Below, in pieces: positions 7,171 to 15,153 of a DNA stretch of 64,000 nt. The notes below the pieces were generated by a model. That model had not been told where the DNA came from. It ran no database searches and worked only from the letters and a program-made list of their open reading frames with translations. This DNA is from Bacteroidota bacterium. Its GTDB lineage: Bacteria; Bacteroidota; Bacteroidia; Chitinophagales; BACL12. How positions within the stretch are numbered: the first letter of the stretch is position 1; every line of letters starts with the position of its first letter. The stretch lies in assembly GCA_016718035.1 (NCBI GenBank), contig JADKEK010000010.1:146185-210184 (forward strand), given 5' to 3'. Position numbers and translations under genes: made by a program.

Positions 7171-8853
7171 TTACCTTACGAGTACAAAATTACCTTGTTT
7201 CACTAAATTTTTTTCATTTAATGCAGCAGTCACTCTGTAGGTAAATACGCCAATTGGTTGTAATTCATTTTCATATTTGCCATCCCAACCTTTTTCTAAT
7301 TTATTGGTTTCGAAAACAAGCTCTCCCCAACGATTAAAAATTTCGATATGATAATTTTTTATGCTGCCGGAATAAATGGCTTCGAAATAATCGTTAAAGT
7401 GGTCGCCATTTGGAGAAAATGCAGTTGGAAAATCGAGATGATCGCCACATCCGTTGAGTACTTTTAATTCGTCGGAAGTGGAACAGCCATTTTCGTCGGT
7501 GACAGTCAGAGTAAAGGTGCCGGCTTCGGTTGTTGTAAACTGAGGTGTTGTAAATCCATTGCTCCATGTATACGAGTCGTAACCGGAAGGGGCAGTAATT
7601 TCTGTTGCACCACAAATGGTAATTGCACTGCCGAGTTCTAATGTTGGATTTGCATTTTCGGTAATTTTAATGGTATCGGTAAAATTACATTCGCCTAAAC
7701 TAACGGTAACCCAATAGGTGCCTGCAGCATCAAAAAAATAGGATGATTCAATACTACCATCGAACCACTCGTAAGTAGAACCTTCCTGTGCGACATCAAT
7801 AGTAACACTTTCGCCTTCACAAAATGCTTCTTCAATAATTACAGATTCACCGGGGTCAACAACGGTAACTTCCAGATATCCGGTATCGTAATAACAGTTA
7901 TAGCTGATATTACATTGCAGGGTATAAGTGCCGGGACCGGGCCAGTCGGTAACGGTCATGGTTGTAAGGTCGTCGCCGGTGTAAACAATACCTGCGGGTA
8001 ATTCCCAATCGATATCAGCAGCGGGTAAAGTGTTGATGGTATAATCGTTTTCGGAACCTATACAAATGGTGGTAGGGCCGGTAATGGAAATGGCTTCAAC
8101 ATCGAGATTGCGGACACATAAGTCGTCGATAGTAGCTGTTAATTTGCGTTGATAGGCTCCGCCGGGAAGGTTGCCGATTTGCACAGTATTCAATCCGTCG
8201 ATGGTTGTAGGCACTGTAAAACAGTCGATTTGCCCGTACATAATTTCGTGCTCTTCATCTTCAAAAACATCAAGATGCATGTAGTTGTATGCTACGCGAA
8301 TGAGTTGGATATAATATGTATCGTTATAAGGGGCTGAGAGCAATTCCGATTGGGTTACCACTCCGTTGTCGTTGGCATATAACGTAAAACCAATATTGTC
8401 GGGAGCGGCCGCAAAATCGCTGGTCCAGGCCAGCATAATGGCGTCGGTATTCGAGTTTTCGCAAATGGAGTAGGTGTCCGAATATGGGTTAAGGGTACCT
8501 TCCGAAAGCGATAAAACGAGATGGCCTGTTCTTCCTGAAGCGCCTCCCTGAACTGGGGTAAATGCCATGGAAGCTGTCCAGAAGTCGTTGTTTAATTCGG
8601 CTCCCAGCTCGTGATAAAACCGGGTGTCATTTGCATCGATAGTGGCATCATAGTTGAGCGTGCCATCTGCAATAGTTAAGTCGCCGGTTTGATTATTCGA
8701 TGTGCAAGCTCCTGTTACCGGGTAATACCAATAAAAGTATTCCCATGCCGATTCATCAGCAAAATCGTCAGCAAACAAACAAGCTTGTCCAAATAGTTGT
8801 GGTGTGTGCAATAGGGGAAACACCAGTAGGGTGAAAATAAAGGGTTTCCGCAT
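7171..8853 (-). CDS. secreted protein with T9SS type-B (gliding) C-terminal sorting domain
   Basis: 560 residues. Signal peptide (about 1-22, cleaved near LFGQ/AC), an N-terminal lectin-like jelly-roll region (about 25-245) rich in Asp/Tyr, then Ig-like/PKD-type repeats (about 255-460), and a C-terminal 'gliding motility-associated' domain (FPTAFSPNGDHFNDYF, then YHIEIFNRWGELVFE, ending GNFVLVR). It should be exported by the Sec system and delivered to the cell surface by the type IX system. The ligand is not evident. Its start codon sits only 5 nt from a perfect -7 box (8859-8866), so it is probably translated from a leaderless mRNA, back to back with purK. Confidence 0.88.
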   Translation of the reverse strand: MRKPFIFTLLVFPLLHTPQLFGQACLFADDFADESAWEYFYWYYPVTGACTSNNQTGDLTIADGTLNYDATIDANDTRFYHELGAELNNDFWTASMAFTPVQGGASGRTGHLVLSLSEGTLNPYSDTYSICENSNTDAIMLAWTSDFAAAPDNIGFTLYANDNGVVTQSELLSAPYNDTYYIQLIRVAYNYMHLDVFEDEEHEIMYGQIDCFTVPTTIDGLNTVQIGNLPGGAYQRKLTATIDDLCVRNLDVEAISITGPTTICIGSENDYTINTLPAADIDWELPAGIVYTGDDLTTMTVTDWPGPGTYTLQCNISYNCYYDTGYLEVTVVDPGESVIIEEAFCEGESVTIDVAQEGSTYEWFDGSIESSYFFDAAGTYWVTVSLGECNFTDTIKITENANPTLELGSAITICGATEITAPSGYDSYTWSNGFTTPQFTTTEAGTFTLTVTDENGCSTSDELKVLNGCGDHLDFPTAFSPNGDHFNDYFEAIYSGSIKNYHIEIFNRWGELVFETNKLEKGWDGKYENELQPIGVFTYRVTAALNEKNLVKQGNFVLVR

Positions 8854-8858
8854 GTGGG

Positions 8859-8866
8859 CAAATTTA
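8859..8866 (-). promoter_or_regulatory. -7 box, probably giving a leaderless transcript
   Basis: Minus-strand TAAATTTG, a perfect TAnnTTTG, ending 5 nt before the ATG at 8853. Transcription would begin at or next to the start codon of the T9SS type-B protein. Confidence 0.55.
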
Positions 8867-8889
8867 GTGATTTTGTATGAAAGGGATAT

Positions 8890-8897
8890 TAATTTTG
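8890..8897 (+). promoter_or_regulatory. -7 box of purK, probably giving a leaderless transcript
   Basis: TAATTTTG, a perfect TAnnTTTG, ends 4 nt before the purK ATG at 8902. With the opposing box at 8859-8866 it makes a divergent promoter pair within a 48-bp gap. A TTTG at 8872-8875 is closer than the usual -33 spacing. Confidence 0.55.
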
Positions 8898-8901
8898 CAT
8901 C

Positions 8902-10056
8902 ATGAAAGCGATAGCATCGGGCGATTTAACTTTAGGTATTTTAGGTGGTGGACAATTAGGAAAAATGTTGATTGAAGCTGCCAGCAACTGGAATATTCAG
9001 TGTCATGTGCTTGACCCCGATGCCGAATGCAGTTGTGCGCATATGGCACATACTTTTGTGCAGGGTAGTTTTAAAGATTATGATACGGTTTACAATTTTG
9101 GCAAAAACCTGCAAAAAATTACCATTGAAATAGAACATGTGAATGTTGAAGCATTAATTCAATTGGAAAAGGAAGGAAAAACGATTTATCCGAAACCGGC
9201 TGTTTTGCAAATTATTCAGGATAAGGGGAAACAAAAATCGTTTTATGCTACAAATGATTTACCAACTGCTCCATTTACCTTATTGTCGAATCTACAAGAA
9301 GTGCTTGCAGGAATTCAAAACGGAACAATTACTTATCCGTTTGTCCAAAAATCTTGCACTGCCGGATATGATGGAAAAGGTGTTGCGGTAATTCGTAATG
9401 CAAACGATTTGCCTAAATTATTGGAAGGTGCATGTGTAATTGAGCAGTTAATTGATTTTGAAAAAGAATTAGCCGTAATTGTGGCGAGAGATGTTGATGG
9501 AAAAACAACATGTTTTCCTGCTGTTGAAATGGAATTTCATCCGGTTGCAAATTTGGTAGAATTTTTATTGGCACCGGCAATTATTTCCGAACAAGCTGCA
9601 GCTAAAGCAAAAAAAAATGCGGAGGATTGTATTACGGCATTTGGACTGACAGGAATTTTAGCGGTTGAAATGTTTTTAACCAAATCAGGCGAAATATTAA
9701 TTAACGAAGTAGCACCGCGACCACATAATAGCGGGCATCATACCATAGAAGCCAATTATGTTTCACAATATGAGCAATTACTGCGCACCATTTTTGAAAT
9801 ACCGATGGGTGATACTACTCCACGCGACCATGGTGTGATGGTGAATATTTTAGGTGAAGATGGTTATACCGGTGAAGCCTTATATGAAGGATTAAAAGAG
9901 TGCCTCGCAATTCCGGGTGTTTTTGTGCATTTATATGGTAAAAAAATTACGAAACCATTTCGCAAAATGGGTCATGTTACCATTGTTGGAAAAGATGCCA
10001 GTGCGATTAAAGCAACAGCAAAATTGGTAAAGGAGCAATTAAAAGTGATTGCTTAA
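8902..10056 (+). CDS. purK: N5-carboxyaminoimidazole ribonucleotide synthase PurK
   Basis: 384 residues, ATP-grasp enzyme. The N-terminal motif LGILGGGQLGKMLIEAA, central ATP-grasp region (FVQKSCTAGYDGKGVAV; ACVIEQLIDFEKELAVIVAR) and the EVAPRPHNSGHHTIEA motif are diagnostic for PurK. It converts AIR, bicarbonate and ATP to N5-CAIR, which PurE then rearranges. The only PurE seen here (13271-13648) lacks its catalytic core, so the pathway step after PurK is in question. The stop codon overlaps the convergent oxygenase gene by 4 nt. Confidence 0.96.
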   Translation: MKAIASGDLTLGILGGGQLGKMLIEAASNWNIQCHVLDPDAECSCAHMAHTFVQGSFKDYDTVYNFGKNLQKITIEIEHVNVEALIQLEKEGKTIYPKPAVLQIIQDKGKQKSFYATNDLPTAPFTLLSNLQEVLAGIQNGTITYPFVQKSCTAGYDGKGVAVIRNANDLPKLLEGACVIEQLIDFEKELAVIVARDVDGKTTCFPAVEMEFHPVANLVEFLLAPAIISEQAAAKAKKNAEDCITAFGLTGILAVEMFLTKSGEILINEVAPRPHNSGHHTIEANYVSQYEQLLRTIFEIPMGDTTPRDHGVMVNILGEDGYTGEALYEGLKECLAIPGVFVHLYGKKITKPFRKMGHVTIVGKDASAIKATAKLVKEQLKVIA

Positions 10057-10649
10057 AAAATCTTATTTGTTTTTAGCCAACCTGTAATACTTAGTCGCGG
10101 AACATTTGTGATGAGTACTTCATGTTCCAGTTCATCACTTTTAAAAAAAACGCATTTGCAATTTTCAGGTGCAATATTGGTTACAGTTGTTGGATAATGA
10201 ATACATAATTCGCCTCCATCGCTTAATACCCAGTTGGGATTTAAATACGTAATCATGGAAAATGCGCGGTCGCCGTTTTGTTCAAAGCGGTCGAAATGTT
10301 TGGTATAAAAACTGCCTTCTTCGTATCGGGCAAAATGAAATTCGTATCCTGTTATTCCTGCATAACAAGTGGCATTCAAGTGTAAAACAAAAGCATCGAT
10401 AATATCTAAAAATGCATTTTCACTGGCGTTTTCATGTGTGCGGTCCAACCAAAAAATGGTATCGCCTCTTAATAGTTGGTCGATATGAACAGCGGCCTTA
10501 TTGCCGGTTCCGGCCTGCACCATTTTATGTGTATTAAATACATCAACCAAACGTTTATTCAGGCTGAGTGCCAGTTCCTGTGAAATGAAATTTACATCTA
10601 TGCCCAACTGATCGTCAACATAGGATTGAATGAGTTTTTCGTAAGGCAT
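10053..10649 (-). CDS. 2-oxoglutarate/Fe(II)-dependent oxygenase (prolyl 4-hydroxylase-like)
   Basis: 198 residues. The double-stranded beta-helix core shows the iron triad: H and D in KHFDRFEQNGDRAFSMI, a distal H in SDELEHEVL, and the 2-oxoglutarate-binding arginine in PRLSITGWLK. The strands LNPNWVLSDGGELCI are as in P4Hc/PKHD enzymes. The substrate is unknown; bacterial relatives hydroxylate proline residues, for example in EF-Tu or ribosomal proteins. Convergent with purK, overlapping by 4 nt. Confidence 0.85.
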   Translation of the reverse strand: MPYEKLIQSYVDDQLGIDVNFISQELALSLNKRLVDVFNTHKMVQAGTGNKAAVHIDQLLRGDTIFWLDRTHENASENAFLDIIDAFVLHLNATCYAGITGYEFHFARYEEGSFYTKHFDRFEQNGDRAFSMITYLNPNWVLSDGGELCIHYPTTVTNIAPENCKCVFFKSDELEHEVLITNVPRLSITGWLKTNKIF

Positions 10650-10766
10650 AATTTCGATTAAGGCGAAAACGTTACTGGTTGCGGTGAAGGTAAGCCGAAT
10701 AAATGACGTTTCGGGTAATAATTGAACTGAAACCGATAAAGGTTTGTTTGAGTAAACATTATCATG

Positions 10767-10774
10767 TAGTTTTG
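10767..10774 (+). promoter_or_regulatory. -7 box with -33 TTTG for the HMA-domain gene
   Basis: TAGTTTTG is a perfect TAnnTTTG. TTTG copies at 10743-10746 and 10747-10750 lie 20 and 16 nt upstream, within the accepted -33 spacing. Confidence 0.6.
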
Positions 10775-10797
10775 AAAAATAATAAATGGTATATCAG

Positions 10798-11148
10798 ATG
10801 AAATCTATTATAACAATAATTGCAATAATTGCTTTTGGACATGTTGCCACTGCACAAACCGGCAATGTTGCTACGGCAGTAATTGCCTCGAGTATAGTTT
10901 GCGACCATTGTCTGGAATGTGGCACATGTGGTGGAAGTATTGATGATACATTATTAGGACTAAACGGTGTGAAAAATATAGCTATAGACGTTAAAGCAAA
11001 TACGATAACGGTATATTATAAACCTGAAAAAATTGCTTTGGATGAAATCAAAAAAGCAATTGTTGCTATTGGTTACGATGCCGATGAAATGAAAGCCGAC
11101 CATCAGGCTTATGACAAATTAGATGCTTGTTGTAAAGCACCGGAATAG
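10798..11148 (+). CDS. exported HMA-domain metal-binding protein
   Basis: 116 residues from the ATG at 10798, chosen because it starts the signal peptide (MKSIITIIAIIAFGHVATAQ); an in-frame ATG at 10786 would add four residues. The mature protein is one heavy-metal-associated domain. In place of the usual CxxC it has a four-cysteine cluster CDHCLECGTCGG, followed by the helix and the strand NTITVYYKPEKI. A second Cys pair lies near the C-terminus (DACCKAPE). A periplasmic copper or related metal chaperone is likely, but no metal transporter is adjacent. Confidence 0.8.
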   Translation: MKSIITIIAIIAFGHVATAQTGNVATAVIASSIVCDHCLECGTCGGSIDDTLLGLNGVKNIAIDVKANTITVYYKPEKIALDEIKKAIVAIGYDADEMKADHQAYDKLDACCKAPE

Positions 11149-11197
11149 TTAGCCTGTCAAGTAATATTTATTTTCAACTGAAAATTAATGGCTATTG

Positions 11198-12175
11198 ATG
11201 AAAACAGGATTATTGCTCGTGTTAATATTGTGTCTACCTGTTTTCTTACAAGGGCAAACTCGACCTGAAATTTCCACTGTAGATATTACGTATTTCTGGT
11301 CGGCATTTGATCAGTTATCCGAGGCGAAAAATCATGCCGACAGCGTTGAAATAATTCAAAAAAATTATATTGATATTTGTAGTAATGTATATAGTAAATA
11401 TATACAAAGAAGTAATATTTCCGCAGAGGAGTATGTAACATTATTTACCATTTATCCCAATTATTGGCGTGCCATTCGGCCGCTTACAGAACAAATAACC
11501 AATAGGAGAGATGAACTCGAAACGGCTTTGCAAAAATTAGCTGCAACTATTCCCGGATTTAAGATACCTGATATTTATTTCGGCATTGGTTGTTTACGGC
11601 AGGGAGGAACTATAAAGGGAAATACCATAATTATTGGCGCTGAATTAGCAGCCGCTGATACATTAATTGATAAGTCCGAACTTTCAACCTGGTTAAAATC
11701 GGTGGTTGGCAAAACGGGTGATATTGTAGCCATGACTGCCCATGAATCTATTCATGTACAACAATCCTGGTTTCCTTTGGGCGAGTTTTTTTCTTTAGCT
11801 AAACATCATCAGTTGAAATTATTGAACATGGCCATTTTAGAAGGTAGTGCCGATTATATTACCACAAGTGTATTGGGTTTAAATATTAATGCCGGAATTC
11901 GGGAATATGGCCTTCAACATGAATGTGAATTATGGAAAAATTTCGAAGCATCTATCGCAAATGACCCATTTGATTATTCGAAATGGTTATACAATGGCAA
12001 CTCAGCTCGTGACATGCCTGCAGATATGGGATATTTTATTGGGTATCAAATTACGCAAGCCTATTTTAATAGCGAAGCAGATAAAAACAAAGCATATACA
12101 ACTATTTTTAAACGTGGGAAATATAGGAAGGTTTTTGAAGAAAGTGACTATAAACATTTAGTTTGCGGCTCATAA
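11198..12175 (+). CDS. secreted protein with HExxH motif, putative metallopeptidase (DUF2268-like)
   Basis: 325 residues from the ATG at 11198; a TTG one codon upstream is less likely. Signal peptide to about residue 20 (LPVFLQGQ). A zinc-peptidase motif AHESIHVQQ (HExxH) is followed about 35 residues later by LEGSADYIT, whose glutamate could be the third ligand, as in DUF2268-type gluzincin-like proteins. Other parts are unrecognised. It sits between the HMA protein and the MORN-GldN fusion on the same strand with separate gaps, so an operon is not evident. Peptidase activity is inferred from the motif only. Confidence 0.65.
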   Translation: MKTGLLLVLILCLPVFLQGQTRPEISTVDITYFWSAFDQLSEAKNHADSVEIIQKNYIDICSNVYSKYIQRSNISAEEYVTLFTIYPNYWRAIRPLTEQITNRRDELETALQKLAATIPGFKIPDIYFGIGCLRQGGTIKGNTIIIGAELAAADTLIDKSELSTWLKSVVGKTGDIVAMTAHESIHVQQSWFPLGEFFSLAKHHQLKLLNMAILEGSADYITTSVLGLNINAGIREYGLQHECELWKNFEASIANDPFDYSKWLYNGNSARDMPADMGYFIGYQITQAYFNSEADKNKAYTTIFKRGKYRKVFEESDYKHLVCGS

Positions 12176-12221
12176 TTTCATGCTACATTAAAATATTATT
12201 GAAAGGTTTTGCGTTTATAAA

Positions 12222-12229
12222 TAGATTTG
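12222..12229 (+). promoter_or_regulatory. -7 box of the MORN-GldN gene
   Basis: TAGATTTG, a perfect TAnnTTTG, 16 nt before the ATG at 12246. A TTG at 12199-12201 lies 20 nt upstream, fitting the -33 element. Confidence 0.55.
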
Positions 12230-12245
12230 AATAAACCCTACTTAC

Positions 12246-13220
12246 ATGAAAAATTATTTTACCCTGGCTTTGTTATTGCTGCTAACATTTTCAGTTAAGG
12301 CAATTGATTCAAAAAAAATATGGTATAAAAATGGTCAGCTAAAAGCTGAAGTTGGTTTCGAAAATGGTTTGTTTAATGGCGATTTTAGGTCGTGGTATGT
12401 AAATGGCCAAAAAAAGGCAGTAGGGAAATTCTTCAATAATCAGCGTATAGGTAAATGGCAATTATGGGATTCCTTAGGAACCCTTCGGGTGGTTCGTGAA
12501 TACACCGATGGATTTACATTTACAACGCAGTTATTAAAAGCAGTTGATGGAGCGGAATTACCATTGTCGGTATATCCTAAATATCCAATTGCAACAAATA
12601 ATTTAGGCGAGCCGGATTATCCTGCATTAGAAAAACATCAAATTTTGGTATTTAAGGATTTATGGCGCATGATAGATAATACGCCTGAAAATGCTTTATT
12701 GTTTCAAGATAATACTGTTCATCAGGTGATAAGTAATTACTTAGATATTGAAGGGAATGCGGTGTTTGATGATTATAAATTTAACCACTTGTTGAACATT
12801 GACAGTTTACGAAAAATTATGCGTGACCCGCAAATGAAAATAATTGGCTATCGCTTATACGAAGGATGGAATTATTTTGACCCTTATCAGATGTCCGATT
12901 ATTGGATTATGGGCATTTGCCCCATTGTTCAGCATACAACAAACGGAAAAAAAGCAGATTTAGGTTGGATACGATTTAATAATTTGCGAGGGGACTTAGA
13001 TGCCGTTGCTGTGAAAGATTCCGGTGGTAAGGTGATGACATTAGACGAATTGATACAAGCAAATGCATTTAGTTCTACCATTTATAAAGAGGCTAATATT
13101 TATGACCGTGCAATAGCTGATTATAAAAAAGGAGATGAAATAATAGCGGAAGCTTATCGTATTGAATTCGACATTTGGGATATGGAACATGAAATGTGGA
13201 TGCGGTTAACCGAGGAATGA
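12246..13220 (+). CDS. MORN-variant repeats fused to a GldN/PorN-like domain
   Basis: 324 residues with a signal peptide (about 1-20). Residues about 25-85 are two or three MORN-variant (YwqK-type) repeats: IWYKNGQLKAEVGFENG, WYVNGQKKAVGKF, GKWQLWDS. From about 115 to the end the protein resembles the T9SS component GldN/PorN: YWIMGICPIV, LGWIRFNNLRGDLDAV, and the closing block FSSTIYKEANIYDRAIADYK then MEHEMWM. GldN/PorN forms the periplasmic ring with GldK. This could be a GldN paralogue tuned to another partner. No gldK, gldL or gldM is adjacent, so it is not the canonical gene. The GldN assignment rests on my recognition of the motif blocks. Confidence 0.65.
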   Translation: MKNYFTLALLLLLTFSVKAIDSKKIWYKNGQLKAEVGFENGLFNGDFRSWYVNGQKKAVGKFFNNQRIGKWQLWDSLGTLRVVREYTDGFTFTTQLLKAVDGAELPLSVYPKYPIATNNLGEPDYPALEKHQILVFKDLWRMIDNTPENALLFQDNTVHQVISNYLDIEGNAVFDDYKFNHLLNIDSLRKIMRDPQMKIIGYRLYEGWNYFDPYQMSDYWIMGICPIVQHTTNGKKADLGWIRFNNLRGDLDAVAVKDSGGKVMTLDELIQANAFSSTIYKEANIYDRAIADYKKGDEIIAEAYRIEFDIWDMEHEMWMRLTEE

Positions 13221-13257
13221 ATTAAAACACCATTAGTCATAATTGCACGGCTTTCCT

Positions 13258-13265
13258 TAATTTTG
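13258..13265 (+). promoter_or_regulatory. -7 box before purE, near-leaderless
   Basis: TAATTTTG, a perfect TAnnTTTG, ending 5 nt before the ATG at 13271, the same geometry as for purK at 8890-8897. Confidence 0.55.
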
Positions 13266-13270
13266 CAGTA

Positions 13271-13648
13271 ATGGCAAAATCTACATCTTCCAAAGCCAAA
13301 TCTGCCAAAAAGCAATTGTTACCTGTTGTTGGTATCATTATGGGCAGTGATTCGGACTTAAAAATTATGCGTGATGCGGCTGAAGTAATTGGCGTTCCGG
13401 TAAAATCCAGCAATTCAATTGACGGTTGGGATTCGATTTTGTCCATTTTACAAATGCCAAACGGTGTTCCTGTAGCTACTGTTGCATTAAACGCGGCTAA
13501 AAATGCAGGTATACTCGCTGCTGAAATATTGGGAACAAGTAGTATTGCTATCCGCAATAAAATTATTGCCTACAAAATGAATATGCAGGAAACGGTAATT
13601 CATAAGGCAAAAAAAATTGAAAAAGACGGATATAAATCACATTCCTGA
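13271..13648 (+). CDS. purE: PurE with an internal deletion of about 59 residues
   Basis: 125 residues, against about 160-170 for PurE. The start VGIIMGSDSDLKIMRDAAE and the end VIGVPVKSS, ILQMPNGVPVATVALNAAKNAG are clear PurE. The segment between them, which in the family holds the SAHRTP motif (catalytic histidine) and the AGGAAHLPG loop, is absent, and the reading frame is kept across the join (near 13380). N5-CAIR mutase activity is therefore not expected. A basic, Ser/Lys-rich N-terminal extension of about 18 residues is present. Possible explanations are a genuine in-frame deletion, an assembly collapse, or a second intact copy elsewhere. Convergent with the symporter gene, 2 nt apart. 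Confidence 0.85.
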   Translation: MAKSTSSKAKSAKKQLLPVVGIIMGSDSDLKIMRDAAEVIGVPVKSSNSIDGWDSILSILQMPNGVPVATVALNAAKNAGILAAEILGTSSIAIRNKIIAYKMNMQETVIHKAKKIEKDGYKSHS

Positions 13649-13650
13649 GC

Positions 13651-15117
13651 TTAATTTTCTTTACCGGAGTCTTGTGTAGTTGCTTGTGACTTTTCGGCAA
13701 GTTCAGCTTCCATGGCATCAATGGATGCTTTTAGTTTTTTCTCATTAAAGAAGCTAAATATGATGGCGGCTATAAAACATAAAATAAATCCGAAAATGCC
13801 TGAAAGCCGGATGCCCAATTCTTCGAAAGGCACTTTACTAAACACGCCTGCTAAATAATTTCCTAAACCTTTCGATTGGTCTAAACCAATTAAAATGGTG
13901 AAAATCACAATACCCATTGTTTGTCCGAATTGAATAAACAAACTGCGAATAGCAAAAAAGGTAGCTTCGCGATTTTCTTTTGTTTCATAGGCATCGGCCT
14001 GTGTTAACTCAGCTAAAATTACCGGGGGTAAAATGCCTAACACTGCAAATGGAACAGATAAAACTGCGGCTAATAAATATGCTTCATATACATTTTCTAA
14101 TCCGAAATTGCCTAAATAGCGAACACTTGAAAATACCAACGATAACATAAATAATGAAGATAAAATCATTACTTTTTTAGAATATCGTTTAGCGAGGAAA
14201 TAGACAATAGGCGACCAAATCATCGCCAGTCCGACTGTAGTAGCAACCATACCGGTTCCATGTTTCTCTTCCAGTCCCAGCAAGGCTTTCACGTAATACA
14301 ATGCCCCGGTTCCAATAATGGTTAACGAAATAAAATAGGTGAAATCGGCAATGAGATATAACAGTACATTTTTATTTTTCAGCACCGTTTTAAAATTGTC
14401 CTTAATACCGGTTGTAACAGGATTGGGTACGATATATTTTTTTTCTTTGAGGAAAACCGGTATTAATAGAAATATCCAGCCAATAACAAAAATGGTCCAT
14501 ATTGCTAATTGGTAAGCGCGAAATTTATCCTCCATATGCAAAACATCCTGATTAAAATTCAGTAATGCGTTGGAAGCACTCGCAATTACTAAACCTATAG
14601 TGTAGGCAATGGACTGAAATGTTGAGATACGCAATTTAACTTCGGAGTTATATCCAAATTCCGGTAAAAGTGCATTATAGGGAATTACATAAAATGAGAT
14701 GGACACATTAAATAAAATCTGAATACCTGCAAGCCACCAAATATTACCCATACTTTCGGTGCGGGTGAGCGGCATCCACAATAAAAAACCTGTAATTAAA
14801 ACCGGCAACAACGCAAAAATCATAAAAGGAATACGGCGACCAAGTTTATTACCACTTTTATCGCTCAAATGTGCGATTACGGGGTCAATAATGGCATCAA
14901 TTAATCGTGCGCTTAACACTACTAAGGTAAGTGCATTAATAAACCCAAGGATAGTAATTTTAGGAATCAGGTTATTGAGTTGGTCGTCGCCAACAGGCTG
15001 ATAAAAGTAGATGATAATGCCTGCAAGCAGGTTTACCACTACGCTCCATCCGAGTGTTCCGGATGCGTAAATGAGCTGACCACGAAGCGGTAATTTTTCA
15101 GTTTGTTTCACAACCAA
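13651..15117 (-). CDS. MFS transporter, GPH family (sugar:cation symporter-like)
   Basis: 488 residues with about 12 membrane helices. The GPH signature is visible after helix 2: ARLIDAIIDPVIAHLSDKSG followed by RRIPFMIFALLP. The C-terminal tail is polar and Lys/Glu-rich. These carriers take up glycosides or related solutes with H+ or Na+. The next gene upstream on the same strand is a PIG-L deacetylase 36 nt away, so the two may be co-expressed on an amino-sugar-type substrate. That link is inference. Confidence 0.88.
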   Translation of the reverse strand: MVVKQTEKLPLRGQLIYASGTLGWSVVVNLLAGIIIYFYQPVGDDQLNNLIPKITILGFINALTLVVLSARLIDAIIDPVIAHLSDKSGNKLGRRIPFMIFALLPVLITGFLLWMPLTRTESMGNIWWLAGIQILFNVSISFYVIPYNALLPEFGYNSEVKLRISTFQSIAYTIGLVIASASNALLNFNQDVLHMEDKFRAYQLAIWTIFVIGWIFLLIPVFLKEKKYIVPNPVTTGIKDNFKTVLKNKNVLLYLIADFTYFISLTIIGTGALYYVKALLGLEEKHGTGMVATTVGLAMIWSPIVYFLAKRYSKKVMILSSLFMLSLVFSSVRYLGNFGLENVYEAYLLAAVLSVPFAVLGILPPVILAELTQADAYETKENREATFFAIRSLFIQFGQTMGIVIFTILIGLDQSKGLGNYLAGVFSKVPFEELGIRLSGIFGFILCFIAAIIFSFFNEKKLKASIDAMEAELAEKSQATTQDSGKEN

Positions 15118-15153
15118 ATCCTAATGAGGGTGTAAAAATAGGATAATCGTGCA

